From Edaphochlamys debaryana (lineage: Eukaryota > Chlorophyta > Chlorophyceae > Chlamydomonadales): a DNA stretch of 64,000 nt. Each line of letters starts with the position of its first letter. Within the stretch, counting starts at the first letter, position 1. Shown in pieces: positions 1-10,147 of this stretch. The notes below the pieces were generated by a model, which was not told where the DNA came from, ran no database searches, and worked only from the letters and a program-made list of their open reading frames with translations. Position numbers and translations under genes: made by a program. Where the stretch lies: the NCBI GenBank assembly GCA_016858145.1, contig JAEHOE010000001.1:3782001-3846000 (forward strand). Reading direction: 5' to 3'.

Positions 1-3000
1 GCCACCGCAGCGCTGCTGGCGGCACACGCGGCGGGGCTGCTGGACCCACGCCCGCACCCCGACACCGGACGGCGGCCAGCGCAGGGACCCTCTCCAAGCG
101 GCTTGCGTGGTGTAGCTCAGTGTGCCCGAGGGCTTGTCCACCGCGGCCTAGCTGCTGCTGCGCGGGCCCTGGAGGCCGGGTGGGCAGCTGCGCATGAGCC
201 CCTCCTCACCATGGTGAGGTATCACGTAAGAGATTGGCAGCACGAGCCTATCTCACTTGTCCCCTCCGCGTTCTGTGCGCCGTCTGTTCAGGTCCACCTC
301 TTCCCCTCGGCCCTCAACCCGCAGGCTGCGCCTTACAAGTGCGGGCTGTGTGAGCTGGGCGCAGCGGCTGTGTGGAACGCCAGGCGCGGCGGCGCAGCCG
401 TGGACGCCTGGCGTCTTACGTTCGGTGCGGGTCTGGCCACGGCCCACACGTCCGCGCCCCTGGCCATGGCGGCTCTGGGTGTCCTGGCGGTGGAGTGCCA
501 CACGGTGCGTGGGCGGAGGTGCTTCCATTTTTGGGGAGAGGAACGTGGCCTTGCATGGTCTGACGCGGTATCAAATCAACGGCTATCAACTTCATGCTTG
601 CCGTCTGCAGGTCCGGCCAAGCTACCGCTACGCTGCGCTGGCGGCCGCGGCCGTGGCATCGTGTGGCGCCTATATCCTGTTCGGGGGCCGTATGGTGGGC
701 GCCGGACCCTACGCACCCCGCACAGGACTCGAGGGCCCAGGCGAGGTGAGGAGCTTTGCTGGGCAGCGGGATCTGGTGCAGACCCACATGATAGGTACAC
801 GTCTATCCCGGCTAAACACAACAAGCACTCAGCCCGGCCGCGCCACACCCCACGCAGGGCGCAGTGGTGGGCGGCGAGAGCCCGCTGAAGGGACTGGCGG
901 AGGCTCGGCGGGTAGCGCTGCCCTACCTGGTGTGTTATGGCACCCCGGCGCTCTACATGCAAGCCCGCGACCGCACCAGCCTAGGCCGGGCCCTGCTAGC
1001 AGCCACATCCAGGGCAGCGGCTGCTTTCGCTGCAGTTCTGAAAGCCGTCCGACGGAGTGCGCGCTCAAGGGTGGGGTTCTCGTCCAGTCGCAGCGAGCTG
1101 GACACGATCCCGCAGGCGGCGGCCGCCACGAGCCCTGTGCCACCGCCGGCGAGGCAGCCTGCAGTCCAGCCCAGCGAGGCTGCTGCCGACAGCGCTGCAG
1201 CCGGAGAGCGCATGGCTCCTGGCGCCAGCGCTGTGTACGTTTCCGCCGTCCGCAGGAGGACCATTGTGCTCGGCGGCAAGGCAAGTGGGCTGTGCGTGTT
1301 TCAGCGCGCCGATGACCGTTGAAAGCCGCCTTTGCTGTCACGGAGCGCGCCGCCGACGCCCCATAGCAGTTCCCTCACCGCCACCTCCTTCCACACTCAA
1401 CCCGCCGTACCTACCGCAGTTCGAGGCTCCGCCTGGGATGCCGTACGAGGAAGCCGCCGCCGCCCTCCGAGCGGCCGCCGCCGTGGCTGTTAGGCGAGCG
1501 CTGCGGCCGGCCCTCGAGCCCGCCCAGCCCCAGGCCGCAGCCGCAGCCACAGCTGCAGCGGGGCCCGGGCCGGGCGTCTCCGCCACCTCCCCCTGGGGCG
1601 TGGCCTCGAGCGTGCAGTGCCTGACCCTGTCCGGCTGCGTGGAGCTGACGGTCCTTGTGAGCCTGGCGCTGAGGGGCGGAGCCGGGGAGGGTGAGGAGGG
1701 CAGCGGGGACACCGCGCAGGCCGCAGGGTCCGAGGGCAGCGGCAGCCCCCAGGGAGGGCAGCCGACCCCGTCTCTCCCTCCGGAGATGCAGGGCCTGAGT
1801 GCCGCCATCACCGGTGCCGCCGAGCGTCTGGGCATGACGGCTCTGGTGGGGGTCCGCCAGCTCGCGCCAGCGGACCCCGACAGCGCCGTCCGCATCCAGC
1901 AAGCCCAGGACACCTTGTCGCATGACCCGTACGTCACCCCCGCCGTGCTGCCGTACAGCGCTCTGCTAGCCGGCAGCGCAAGGGTGCGGCTGTGCGTGCC
2001 TCCGCAGCTGCTAGCGACGTTGGTGGAGTGGTGCGGCGGGGAGGTTGGGGCATCGGCGGGGCCGGGACCCGGACATTCCTCCGAGCCCGCAGAGGGCCCT
2101 GAGCAAAGGCGGCTGATGGTGGTTGCCACGTCAGGGGCTGAGGGGGCTCCCAGCGTCACCCTCCCCATCGCACAAGTCGTCTGGGCCTCAGAGGCAGACG
2201 CATCCCAGTCAGACGCGGCGGAGGGTGCCGCTTCACCTAGCGAGGGCTTGGGCAGCGGCGAGGACTGCTGCTTGGACGTGGCCCTTCCTGCGGACCTGGC
2301 TCGGGCCCTGCTGCCGCCCTCCCCAGCCACCTCCTCCACGTCCGGTGGCAGCTGGGGTAGCGCCCTGGCGGAGGGGCCGTGGGGCCCCGCAGCCGGCACG
2401 GGGGCAGGCGCCGAGGCCCCACTGTCCGCGGCCCGGTCAAGCCTGCTGCTCGGTCTGATCACGCTTCACCTGGTGGGGGTTAGCGAGCCAGCCAATCCGC
2501 CTGACGGAGAGCCCGCCAGCGCCGGCAGCGGTCGGGCACCGGCCGATGAGGGCCCCGGGTCAGGTGGTGAGGACGGCGGTGCCGGCAGCGACGATGCCGG
2601 CATGCACCCCAGCGCGCTGTGGCTGGGCTGTGCGCGGCTGCTGCTAGCGCCGGAGGAGCCAGCGAGGGAGCTGTCCCGGCTGTGGGAAGACACGGTGGCG
2701 GAGGTGGCCCAGCAGCGGCGGAGGGCGGGGGCCGCAGCCCAGGGCGGTGAAGCCGGTTCGGGGGTGCGCCCGCCACGGGTCCTTGCAGCCACTCCCTGCT
2801 TTGACGCTGATGCCGCCGCTGCCAACTCCCTCCACTTCGGCCCTCTGCTGGAGGACATTGCGGAGGTGGCTGCAGAGCCGGCTCACGCGGTGCCGGCCGA
2901 GGGCAGGGGCAGCGGGAGCCTGGCGGCAGCGGTGACGAGCTACCTGGAGCAGCAGGGTCTCCCAGCGACTGCGGCATGGGTGCAGCCCCAGACTGCCGCT

Positions 3001-3987
3001 GACATGACCGCCGCCGCCGCTGCCTCCCCCGCCGGGATCCCAGCCGCCATCGCCGCCGCCGCTGCCAGGCCGCACGGCCACCGCGCGCGGCGGCTGGTGG
3101 CTCGCTGCCGCCGGCTGCTGTCCCTCCTCCTTGCCTGCTTCCCGCGCTCCTGGGTCGGCTTTGCGGATGCAGAGATGGAGGCGGCGTACCAGGTCCGCGC
3201 CATTCAGTCGCAGGCGCCGGGCGGCTGGGCGCCGCTGGTGGCGTTCTGCGGACTGGGCGTGGCGGGGATCCTGGCCACCAAGTTCCGGCTCGCCCGCTCT
3301 GGCATCTCCCAGCCCTTCGTCAAGGCCCTGGCCGGAATGCTGTGGCTCGTGTCACCGCTGACTGGGCTGGGCCTGAGGCTGGGGCTGCAGCGGCTGGCGG
3401 CGCGACCAGCCCGACGCAGCGGGGCAGGTGCTGAGGCCGACCGGGCTGGCGCCAGCGGAAGTGGGGGCGGCGGCGCTTGTTATGTACCTGTAGAGCACGG
3501 CGGCGGCGTCACGGCAGGGTCCAGGGCACTCAGCTCAACCGCAGGGGCCCTCGCCTCCCGCTGCGATGTGCTGGGCTCCGCCGGCACGGGCCTCCTGGCC
3601 ACCCTCCTCGGCCTGCTCACCTACACCTGCTCCCGGCCCTGCCTGGACGTGCGCCAGGACGACCCGGGCTTCCTCTTCGGTATCCTCATGAGCAGGGCAG
3701 TCTTCACTCCCCTGGCCATCCAGCTGCTGCCGCGGAACCAAGCTCTGGCCAGCTGTGGCATGGCGGCGGTCGATCTGGTGCACCTGCACGTGCTGTGGGG
3801 CGGCGAGGTGCCTCCGGTGGTCCTGGCGGCCGCCGCGGCGGGCATCGCCGCTACCAACCTACTCGTCAGCCTGATCACCGACACGCGGCGGCGGCGCTCC
3901 TTCCAGGCGGAGGCAGAGGCGGGGCAGGCTGCCGCACAGCGTGCCAAGGCCGGTCAGGAGGCCGGTTGCCTCGTGGGTAAGGGCTGA
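1..3987 (+). CDS. multi-pass membrane protein, unknown function, copy A (5' partial)
   Basis: The exons are 1-213 (cut by the window edge), 325-504, 611-745, 858-1280 and 1420-3987, all joined in phase 0, giving 1172 residues in the window. The exon model comes from alignment with the inverted paralogue at 5122-9737, which shares nearly every splice position. Hydrophobic segments lie in the N-terminal exons (around GLATAHTSAPLAMAALGVLA and VALPYLVCYG) and again in the last 300 residues, where about six helices are separated by a Gly/Ser-rich loop. Between the two membrane parts is a roughly 550-residue Ala/Gly/Pro-rich soluble region. The last intron (1281-1419) has a GC donor (AAG|GCAAGT). 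The intron at 746-857 is missing from the paralogue. I do not recognise the family and assign no function. The frame is open throughout, so the copy looks intact; its start codon and first exon(s) lie before base 1. Confidence 0.85.
1281..1419 (+). other. GC-AG intron in copy A
   Basis: The intron begins GCAAGT directly after AAG and ends CCGCAG. Using these ends joins the exons in phase 0 at exactly the position where the paralogue has a GT donor (AAG|GTGGGA at 7789 on the minus strand). The GC donor is therefore supported by comparison as well as by frame. Confidence 0.8.
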
Positions 3988-5121
3988 GATGGAGGGGGCT
4001 CAAGCAGGAGGTGTGTGAGCATAAGGAGAAGCGCCAAAGTACCATGCCCCAAGTAGTCGCTTTCTACCCAGGCGTCTGTGGATGGGCGGAACGGGAGCAT
4101 CCACGTCCATAGATGAGGATAAGTGCCTGGTACACCCTCTTTTTGGCTCTGGCCGGTGACCAGGGAGAGGTACACGCCCATCGAGCTGAACGCTGCACGG
4201 GAGACCGTTGATAGCAAATAAAGGCGCAGTGGTCGCGAAAATGAGATGGCCCGGCCTTTGCACGTTATGTGATGTGCGAGCCGAGCCAAGTCGGTCGAGA
4301 TGCGGGCAGGTCTGCAATCACGTGAGAAGCAGCGGGCTTCAAGCGGCAGGCTTGACGGTAATCGACAGCCCGCAGCTGTTGCGGAGGGGATGGAATTCAC
4401 CGCGGTAAGCTGGAAGCCAGCTGGGAGATAGCTGAGAATCGCACCGTGAGGATTGAGGGTCGCGCGGCTAGCCGGAGACTGCAGAGCTGCTTTGGCGACC
4501 TCGACTGCAACATGGTCGCAAGAAGGCAGGCCGCACAGGCAAGACGTTTTTTTGAGTTGTGTAAGGCTAGGTGCATCTGGACATCGTTGGATATATACTG
4601 GACAACTGGAGGGCTGCGCAACAGCGCAAGCACGCTGTGTCCCTGCCGTGCAGTCGTCGTGCAAGCACTCTGCGTCTCATCCGCTCAACCGGCAACCTCG
4701 ATCCAACACATATAAGCCCCTCACTAAATGCCCCCTCGGAAGGCCCCCTCCAAGCTGTCCCAGCCAGCCAACACGCAAGCCCCGTCTCGCCCCGTCAAGC
4801 ACAGCCCCCAGCGGGCATTGACCTGAACACCCCTGGACCTGAACGCTCGGCAGCCTCGAATCAACACAAGTTCATCAGTATGTACTCGCCCCTCACCGCG
4901 CGCTCACACTCCACCCGGAAGGGCTCCTGGGAATCCCAGGCCGGGATCCACATGACCCAAGTCACAAGCTTGCCCTGGAACCCCCCCAGCTAACAGGCAA
5001 GCGCGCAAACCCCAAACAGCCGGCGCGCTTCCGGCATCCCTGCTGGTCTGCATGACTCTCAGCTGGACAAGCCCTACAGTCGCCGACGATGGGCCAGCGG
5101 GACTATCCCCTTCGGCCCCCC
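3988..5121. other. convergent intergenic region (3' regions of the inverted pair)
   Basis: These 1.1 kb separate the stop codons of the two paralogues and hold no supportable gene. Codon bias and GC content drop compared with the flanks. One plus-strand TGTAA lies at 4560-4564. I see no inverted copy of the flanking coding sequence, tRNA or transposon end here. Confidence 0.6.
4560..4564 (+). promoter_or_regulatory. candidate poly(A) signal TGTAA for copy A
   Basis: TGTAA is the usual volvocine polyadenylation motif. This copy lies about 570 nt after the stop at 3987 and is the only plus-strand one I found before the convergent gene. Confidence 0.35.
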
Positions 5122-8100
5122 TCACTCTGCCTGACCCTCGAAGCCCGCCTTGCCACCTACACCCCCAACCGTCTGTGCGCGTCCTGCCCCCGCCCCAGCC
5201 TCAAACGCCCGCCGCCGCCGCACATCCGCAACCATGCTTATCACTATGTTGCAGGCCGCCACGCAGCCAGCCGCGGCGCAGAGGGCTGCTGGCGGCACCT
5301 CGCCGCCCCACAACACCTGCAGGTGCACCAGGTCGACTGCCGCCATGCCACAGCTGGCCAGGGCCTGGCTCAGCGGGAGCAGCTGCATGGCCGTTGGGGC
5401 CAGGACGGCCCTTGTGAAGAGGATACCGAAGAGGAAGCCCGGGTCGTCCTGGCGCACGTCCAGGCAGGGCCGGGAGCAGGTGTACGTGAGCAGGCCGAGC
5501 AGGGTGGCCAGGAGGCCGGTGCCGGCCGCGAAAACTGCGTCGCGGCGGGATACCACGGCGGCATCGGCAACCGACATCCGCTGCCACGACTTCTTTCCCG
5601 CTCCGTTCCTGCTGCCGGTTGCAGAACCCTCGTCACTACCGCCAGCCCCGCTGTGGGCCCTGCGGCCGTCGCCGCGCTCCCGCTGCGCCCCCAGCCGGAG
5701 GCCGCTGGCCAGCCTCTGCAGCCCCAGCCTCAGGCCCAGGCCCACCAGGGGCGTCCATAGCCACAGCATTCCGGCCAGGGCCTTGACGAGAGGCTGGGAA
5801 ACACCGTGGCGGGCGAGGCGGGTCGTGGTGGCTAGCGTGGCCACGGCTCCAACGGCGCCAAAGGCCGCGAGCGGCGCCCAGCCGCCCGGAGTCTGCGACT
5901 GAATGGCACGGACCTGGTACGCCGCCTCCATCTCTGCATCCGCAAAGCCCAGCCAGGAGCGCGGGAACAAGGCCAAGAGGAGTGGCAGCAGCCGCCGGCA
6001 GCGAGCCATCAGCCGCAAGGCGCGGTGGCCGTGCGGCCTGGCGGCGGCAGAAGCGCTGGCGGCTGGGATCCCGGCGGGGGAGGCAGCGGCGGCGGCGGTC
6101 ATGTCAGCGGCGGTCTGGGCCCGCACCCATGCCGCAGTCGCTGTGAGACCCTGCTGCTCCAGGTAGCTCGTCACCGCAGCCGCCAGGCTCCCGCTGCCGC
6201 TGCCGCTGCCCTCCGGCGGCACCGCGTGAGCCGGCTCCGCAGCCGCCTCCGCGATGTCCTCCAGCAGAGGGCCGAAGTGGAGGGAGTAGGCAGCGGCGGC
6301 ATCAGCATCGAAGCTGGGAGGGGCTGCGAGGGCCTCTGGCGGGTGCAGAGCCGACCCGCCTGCACCGCCCTGGGCTGCGGCCTCCGCCCTCCGCCGCTGC
6401 TCGGCCACCTCTGCCACCGTGTCTTCCCACAGCCGGGACAGCTCCCTCGCTGGCTCCTCCGGCGCTAGCAGCAGCCGCGCACAGCCCAGCCACAGCGCGC
6501 TGGGGTGCACGCTATCGTCCTCGCTACCGGCAACGCCGTTCTCGTCGCCTAACCGGGAAGGCTCATCGCGTGCCGGACCGCTGCCGGCGCTGGCGGGCTC
6601 TCCGGCAGGCGGGGTTGCTGGCTCGCTAACCCCCACCAGATGGAGCGTGATCAGACCGGGGAGCGCGCTTGACCGGGCCGTGGACGATGGGGCCTCGGCG
6701 CCTGCCCCCGTGCCGGCTGCGGGGCCCCACCGGCCCTCCGCCAGAGCGCTGCCCCAGCTGCCACCGGATGCGGAGGAGGCAGCCGGGGAGGGCGGTAGCA
6801 GGGCCTGAGCCAGGTCCGAGGGAAGGGCTACGTCCAGGCAGCAGCCCTCGCCGCTGCCCAAGCCCTCGCTAGGTGAAGCGGCACCCTCGGCCGCTTCTGT
6901 CTCTCGGGCTCTGCCGGCTCGTGCGGCGGGGAGGGTGACGCTGGGAGCCCCGTCGGCCCCTGACGTGGCGACCACCATGAGCCACCTCTGCGCAGGGCCC
7001 TCCGGGGGCTCGGGGTGTGGTCCCGATCCCGGCCCTTCCGAGGCCCCAACCTCCCCGCCGCACCACTCCACCAACGTCGCTAGCAGCTGCGGAGGCACGC
7101 ACAGCCGCACCCTTCCGCCGCCGGCTTGCAGCGCGCTGTACGGCACCACGGCGGGGGAGACGTACGGACAGTGTGTCGCGGCGTTCTCAGCTTGCGGGAT
7201 GCGGACAGCTGAGTCGGGGTCCGCTGGCGCGAGCTGGCGGACCCCCACCAGAGCCGTCATGCCCAGACGCTCGGCGGCACCGGTGATGGCGGCACTGAGA
7301 CCCTGAATCTCCGAAGGAAGAGACGAGGGCGGCTGCCCTCCCTGAGGGCTTCCGCTGCCCTCGGCCTCTGCGGCCTGCTCGGAGCCTGCCCCGTCCTCCT
7401 CTCCCTCCCCGGCTCCGCCCCTCAGCGCCAGGCTCACAACGACCGTCAGCTCCACGCAGCCGGGCAGGGTCAGGCACTGCACGCCGGAGGCCACGCTCCA
7501 GGGGGAGGCGCCGGGGCGGCCCGGCCCCGGCCCCGCTGCGGCTCCGGCTGTGGCTTGGGGCTGGGCGGGCTCGAGGGCCGGCCACAGGGCGCGCCTCACA
7601 GCCACGGCGGCTGCGGCTCGGAGGGCGGCGGCGGCTTCCTCGTACGGCATGCCAGGAGGAGCATCGAACTGCGGTGAGAGTTTGGGGTGGACGGAGGGCA
7701 GATATTTTGTTAGAACGGGGCATCCAGTCAGGTAACGGCACCAAGATCAAAAGAGACCATGCCCCGGCTGTTGCACCCCAGCGTCCCACCTTGCCGCTGA
7801 GCACAAGGGTCTGCCTGCGCCGCCGCGACACGTATAGAGCGCTAGCGCTAGGGCTTCCGCGTGCGTCGGTTGGGCGGGCAGGCGGCGCGGGTGCTGTGGA
7901 TGCTGCTGCCCGCGCCTCTGGCGCGGGCGCCGGAGCAGCCCTGTGCTGCGGCCTAGCCGCCGCCATGTCTGCAATAATGCCGCCCTGGCTCCCATGGCCC
8001 CCGGGCACAAAGAGCAACCGCAGGATCTGGAGCGCTGCAGCGGCGGCCGCGGAGGCGGCGCCCAAGACGTAGCCCTTGACACGTGCGCTCTGACGGGCTT

Positions 8101-9737
8101 GCATGTAGAGCACTGGGGCCCCGTAGCACACCAGGTAGGGAAGGGCCACTCGCCGCACATTGGCCAGGCCCATGGCCAGGCCCTGGGCGGGTGAGGTGGC
8201 CGCCTCGAAGGGGCTCTGCAGGCCAGACTGGGGGTCGGAGGGGCCGGCCCCCACCATGTGCCCCCCGAACAGGGCGTAGCCTGCGCACGAGCACGCTGCA
8301 GCCACCACGAGGGCCGTGTACCAATAATTGGGACGGACCTGGGGTGGAGGCGCGTGACTGCTCAGACTGCGTTCTCGCGGCAGGGACACCCAAGGAGGAC
8401 ACAAAGCATGACACGCGGTCCGTGCGCGCCATACACTGCGTCGGAGCCTCTTGCACTATTAGCCCCAACAGCACATGGGTAGCCTCCCAACATGGTGCAT
8501 GGGAAGCCCAAGCCCTAGGACCCACCTTGTGGCATTCTATCGCCAGCACGCCCAGTGCCGCCATGGCCAGGGGCGCGGTGGTGTGGGCCGTGGCCAGGCC
8601 GGCTCCAAAGGAAAGCCGCCAGGAGCCGGAGCGAAAGCCACCGTTCCGAACGGCCTGCACCAGTGCCGCTCCAACCTCGGTCACGCCACACTTATACGGT
8701 GCCACCTTGTGGGGAGCCAGGGCAACGCCAGGGCAATTGTTAAAGCCGGACAGAGGGCAGGGCAGGCTATGGCGCGTAAGGGAGGACGGAGGAGTGCGGG
8801 ACCTCACAGCTGCGCGCCACGTGGTCAGACGGCACGTGCGAAGCGGGCCAGGGCGTAACAGAGAGGAGCGAGTGGAGAGATCACTCAATGCCCCAACGCT
8901 GGTACAGACCGCCATCCGTGGACCCCGCGCTCACCACCACCAGCAGGGCGTCTCGGTAGGTCATCCATTGCTGCCGCAGGACCCGTGCCGCAGCCGACAG
9001 TATGCCCCTGAGTCGGCACCACGCCACCCCCATCCCTCCTGTAGGTGGGCCCTGCGCGGACCGGCAGGCCGTTTCAGCCGTTGGTCCCAGCAGCCCCGCC
9101 GCGTGTGCCGCCAGCAGCGCTGCGGTGGCTGCGCAGATGGTGGCGTGCAGGGCGACCCAGGCCAGCGCGAACCAGTCGTCCAGGGCCCAGGGCCGGGATA
9201 GCACGTAGAAGCGGGGGCGGGACGTCAACACGTGCTGCAGCTGAGGGGCGGGGGCGAATGTGCAAGGGAATGGGTGGTGAGAAGGGGATGTGGGCCTAGC
9301 AACTGTAGCAAGGCAGAAAGGCAGGGGACTGATGGCGGCAGGACCCTACATGTGCGGCCCGCATCTCCCTCCCCCCAGCACCACACCTGTCTGAGTGGGT
9401 GCGCCCCGCAGGGGAAGCCGGGCAGCAGCAGCCCCTCCGCCTTCTGGGCGGCGCACTCGCTGAGGGCGCCCCCGTGCTGCCGGCCGGGGTCAGCGGCACC
9501 CCGCGACGCCGGCAGCGTGCTGATCACGGTGGGCAGCAGCAGGCACAGGAGGCTCATCCCTAGGACACGGCGCCAGTCCGCAGGGCCGCTAACGCCGGCT
9601 GATGTCGACAAGCCCGTCTTGGGTTCGCCCGCTGTGCCAGCAGGCTCTGCGCGCTCGCCTTGCTGTGCGCATGACAGCGACGGCTGGCTGGGGCCGGGCG
9701 CCGCTGTGGCTAGCTTGCCGAGTCGGCGCAGCGCCAT
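5122..9737 (-). CDS. multi-pass membrane protein, unknown function, copy B
   Basis: The exons in transcript order are 9387-9737, 8935-9240, 8526-8705, 7790-8338 and 5122-7668, all phase 0, giving 1310 residues. The ATG at 9737 is the first in frame. The N-terminus is polar and followed by a hydrophobic segment near residues 60-78. Four or five further hydrophobic stretches precede residue 400. A long Gly/Ala/Pro/Ser region follows, then about seven hydrophobic segments in the last 300 residues, including a conserved block around TYTCSRPCLDVRQDD. It is clearly homologous over its whole length to the copy at 1-3987, with the central and loop regions most divergent. The acceptor before 8705 is an unusual ACAAG, but it falls exactly where copy A has a normal CGCAG. 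A TATA-like element lies about 46 nt upstream. The family is not recognised. The topology would fit a surface or organelle membrane protein, but that is inference. Confidence 0.88.
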
Positions 9738-10147
9738 GGCGCTTCCGGAAGTGCGACTGTAGCGAGTAGGACTAGCTGGCGGTAATTATAGCCCGGGAGC
9801 GAAAGTGCTAATAGGTAATTCGTGGCTGGCGCGCTTGAGAGCAGCTGCGAGGAGTTCGCGCCGCACTCGAGTCTGCGGGCCAAAGGCTTCGACGCCGGCC
9901 TGCGCCGGTTTTAGCGCGGAAGTGCGCTAGGAGGAGAGCCAGGCAGTGCACGCACAGCAGCAAGCGTAGCGGCCAGGACAAGGTGAGCTCTGGGCGGGGT
10001 TGCTACAAGTTTTGGGCAACGGTCCGACGCACAGGCCCGTCGGGTGCCCCCACGCCGTTCCGGTCGCCGCCGTGTCCTCCCTCTCCTCCACCCCCGCCCC
10101 ACCCCACGCGCCGACCATTGCCGACCGGACACCCCTGCCCCCCCGCC
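9738..10147. other. intergenic: promoter of copy B plus 3' region of the coiled-coil gene
   Basis: Both flanking genes run on the minus strand. The part next to 9738 is AT-richer and carries a TATA-like box. The remainder should be the 3' UTR of the upstream gene ending at 10148. I see no gene. Confidence 0.6.
9783..9790 (-). promoter_or_regulatory. TATA-like element upstream of copy B
   Basis: The minus strand reads TATAATTA, an AT island in GC-rich sequence, about 46 nt before the ATG at 9737. This position would imply a very short 5' UTR. Confidence 0.35.

Noticed and set aside
1338..2462. A 374-aa minus-strand open frame opposite copy A
   Set aside because: It is a shadow of the real plus-strand exon in GC-rich DNA. 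The plus frame aligns with the paralogue and has consistent splice sites; the minus frame has no homologue on the other copy's opposite strand.
8083..9201. A 372-aa plus-strand open frame
   Set aside because: It lies across several exons and introns of copy B on the other strand and shows no domain, start context or codon bias of its own.
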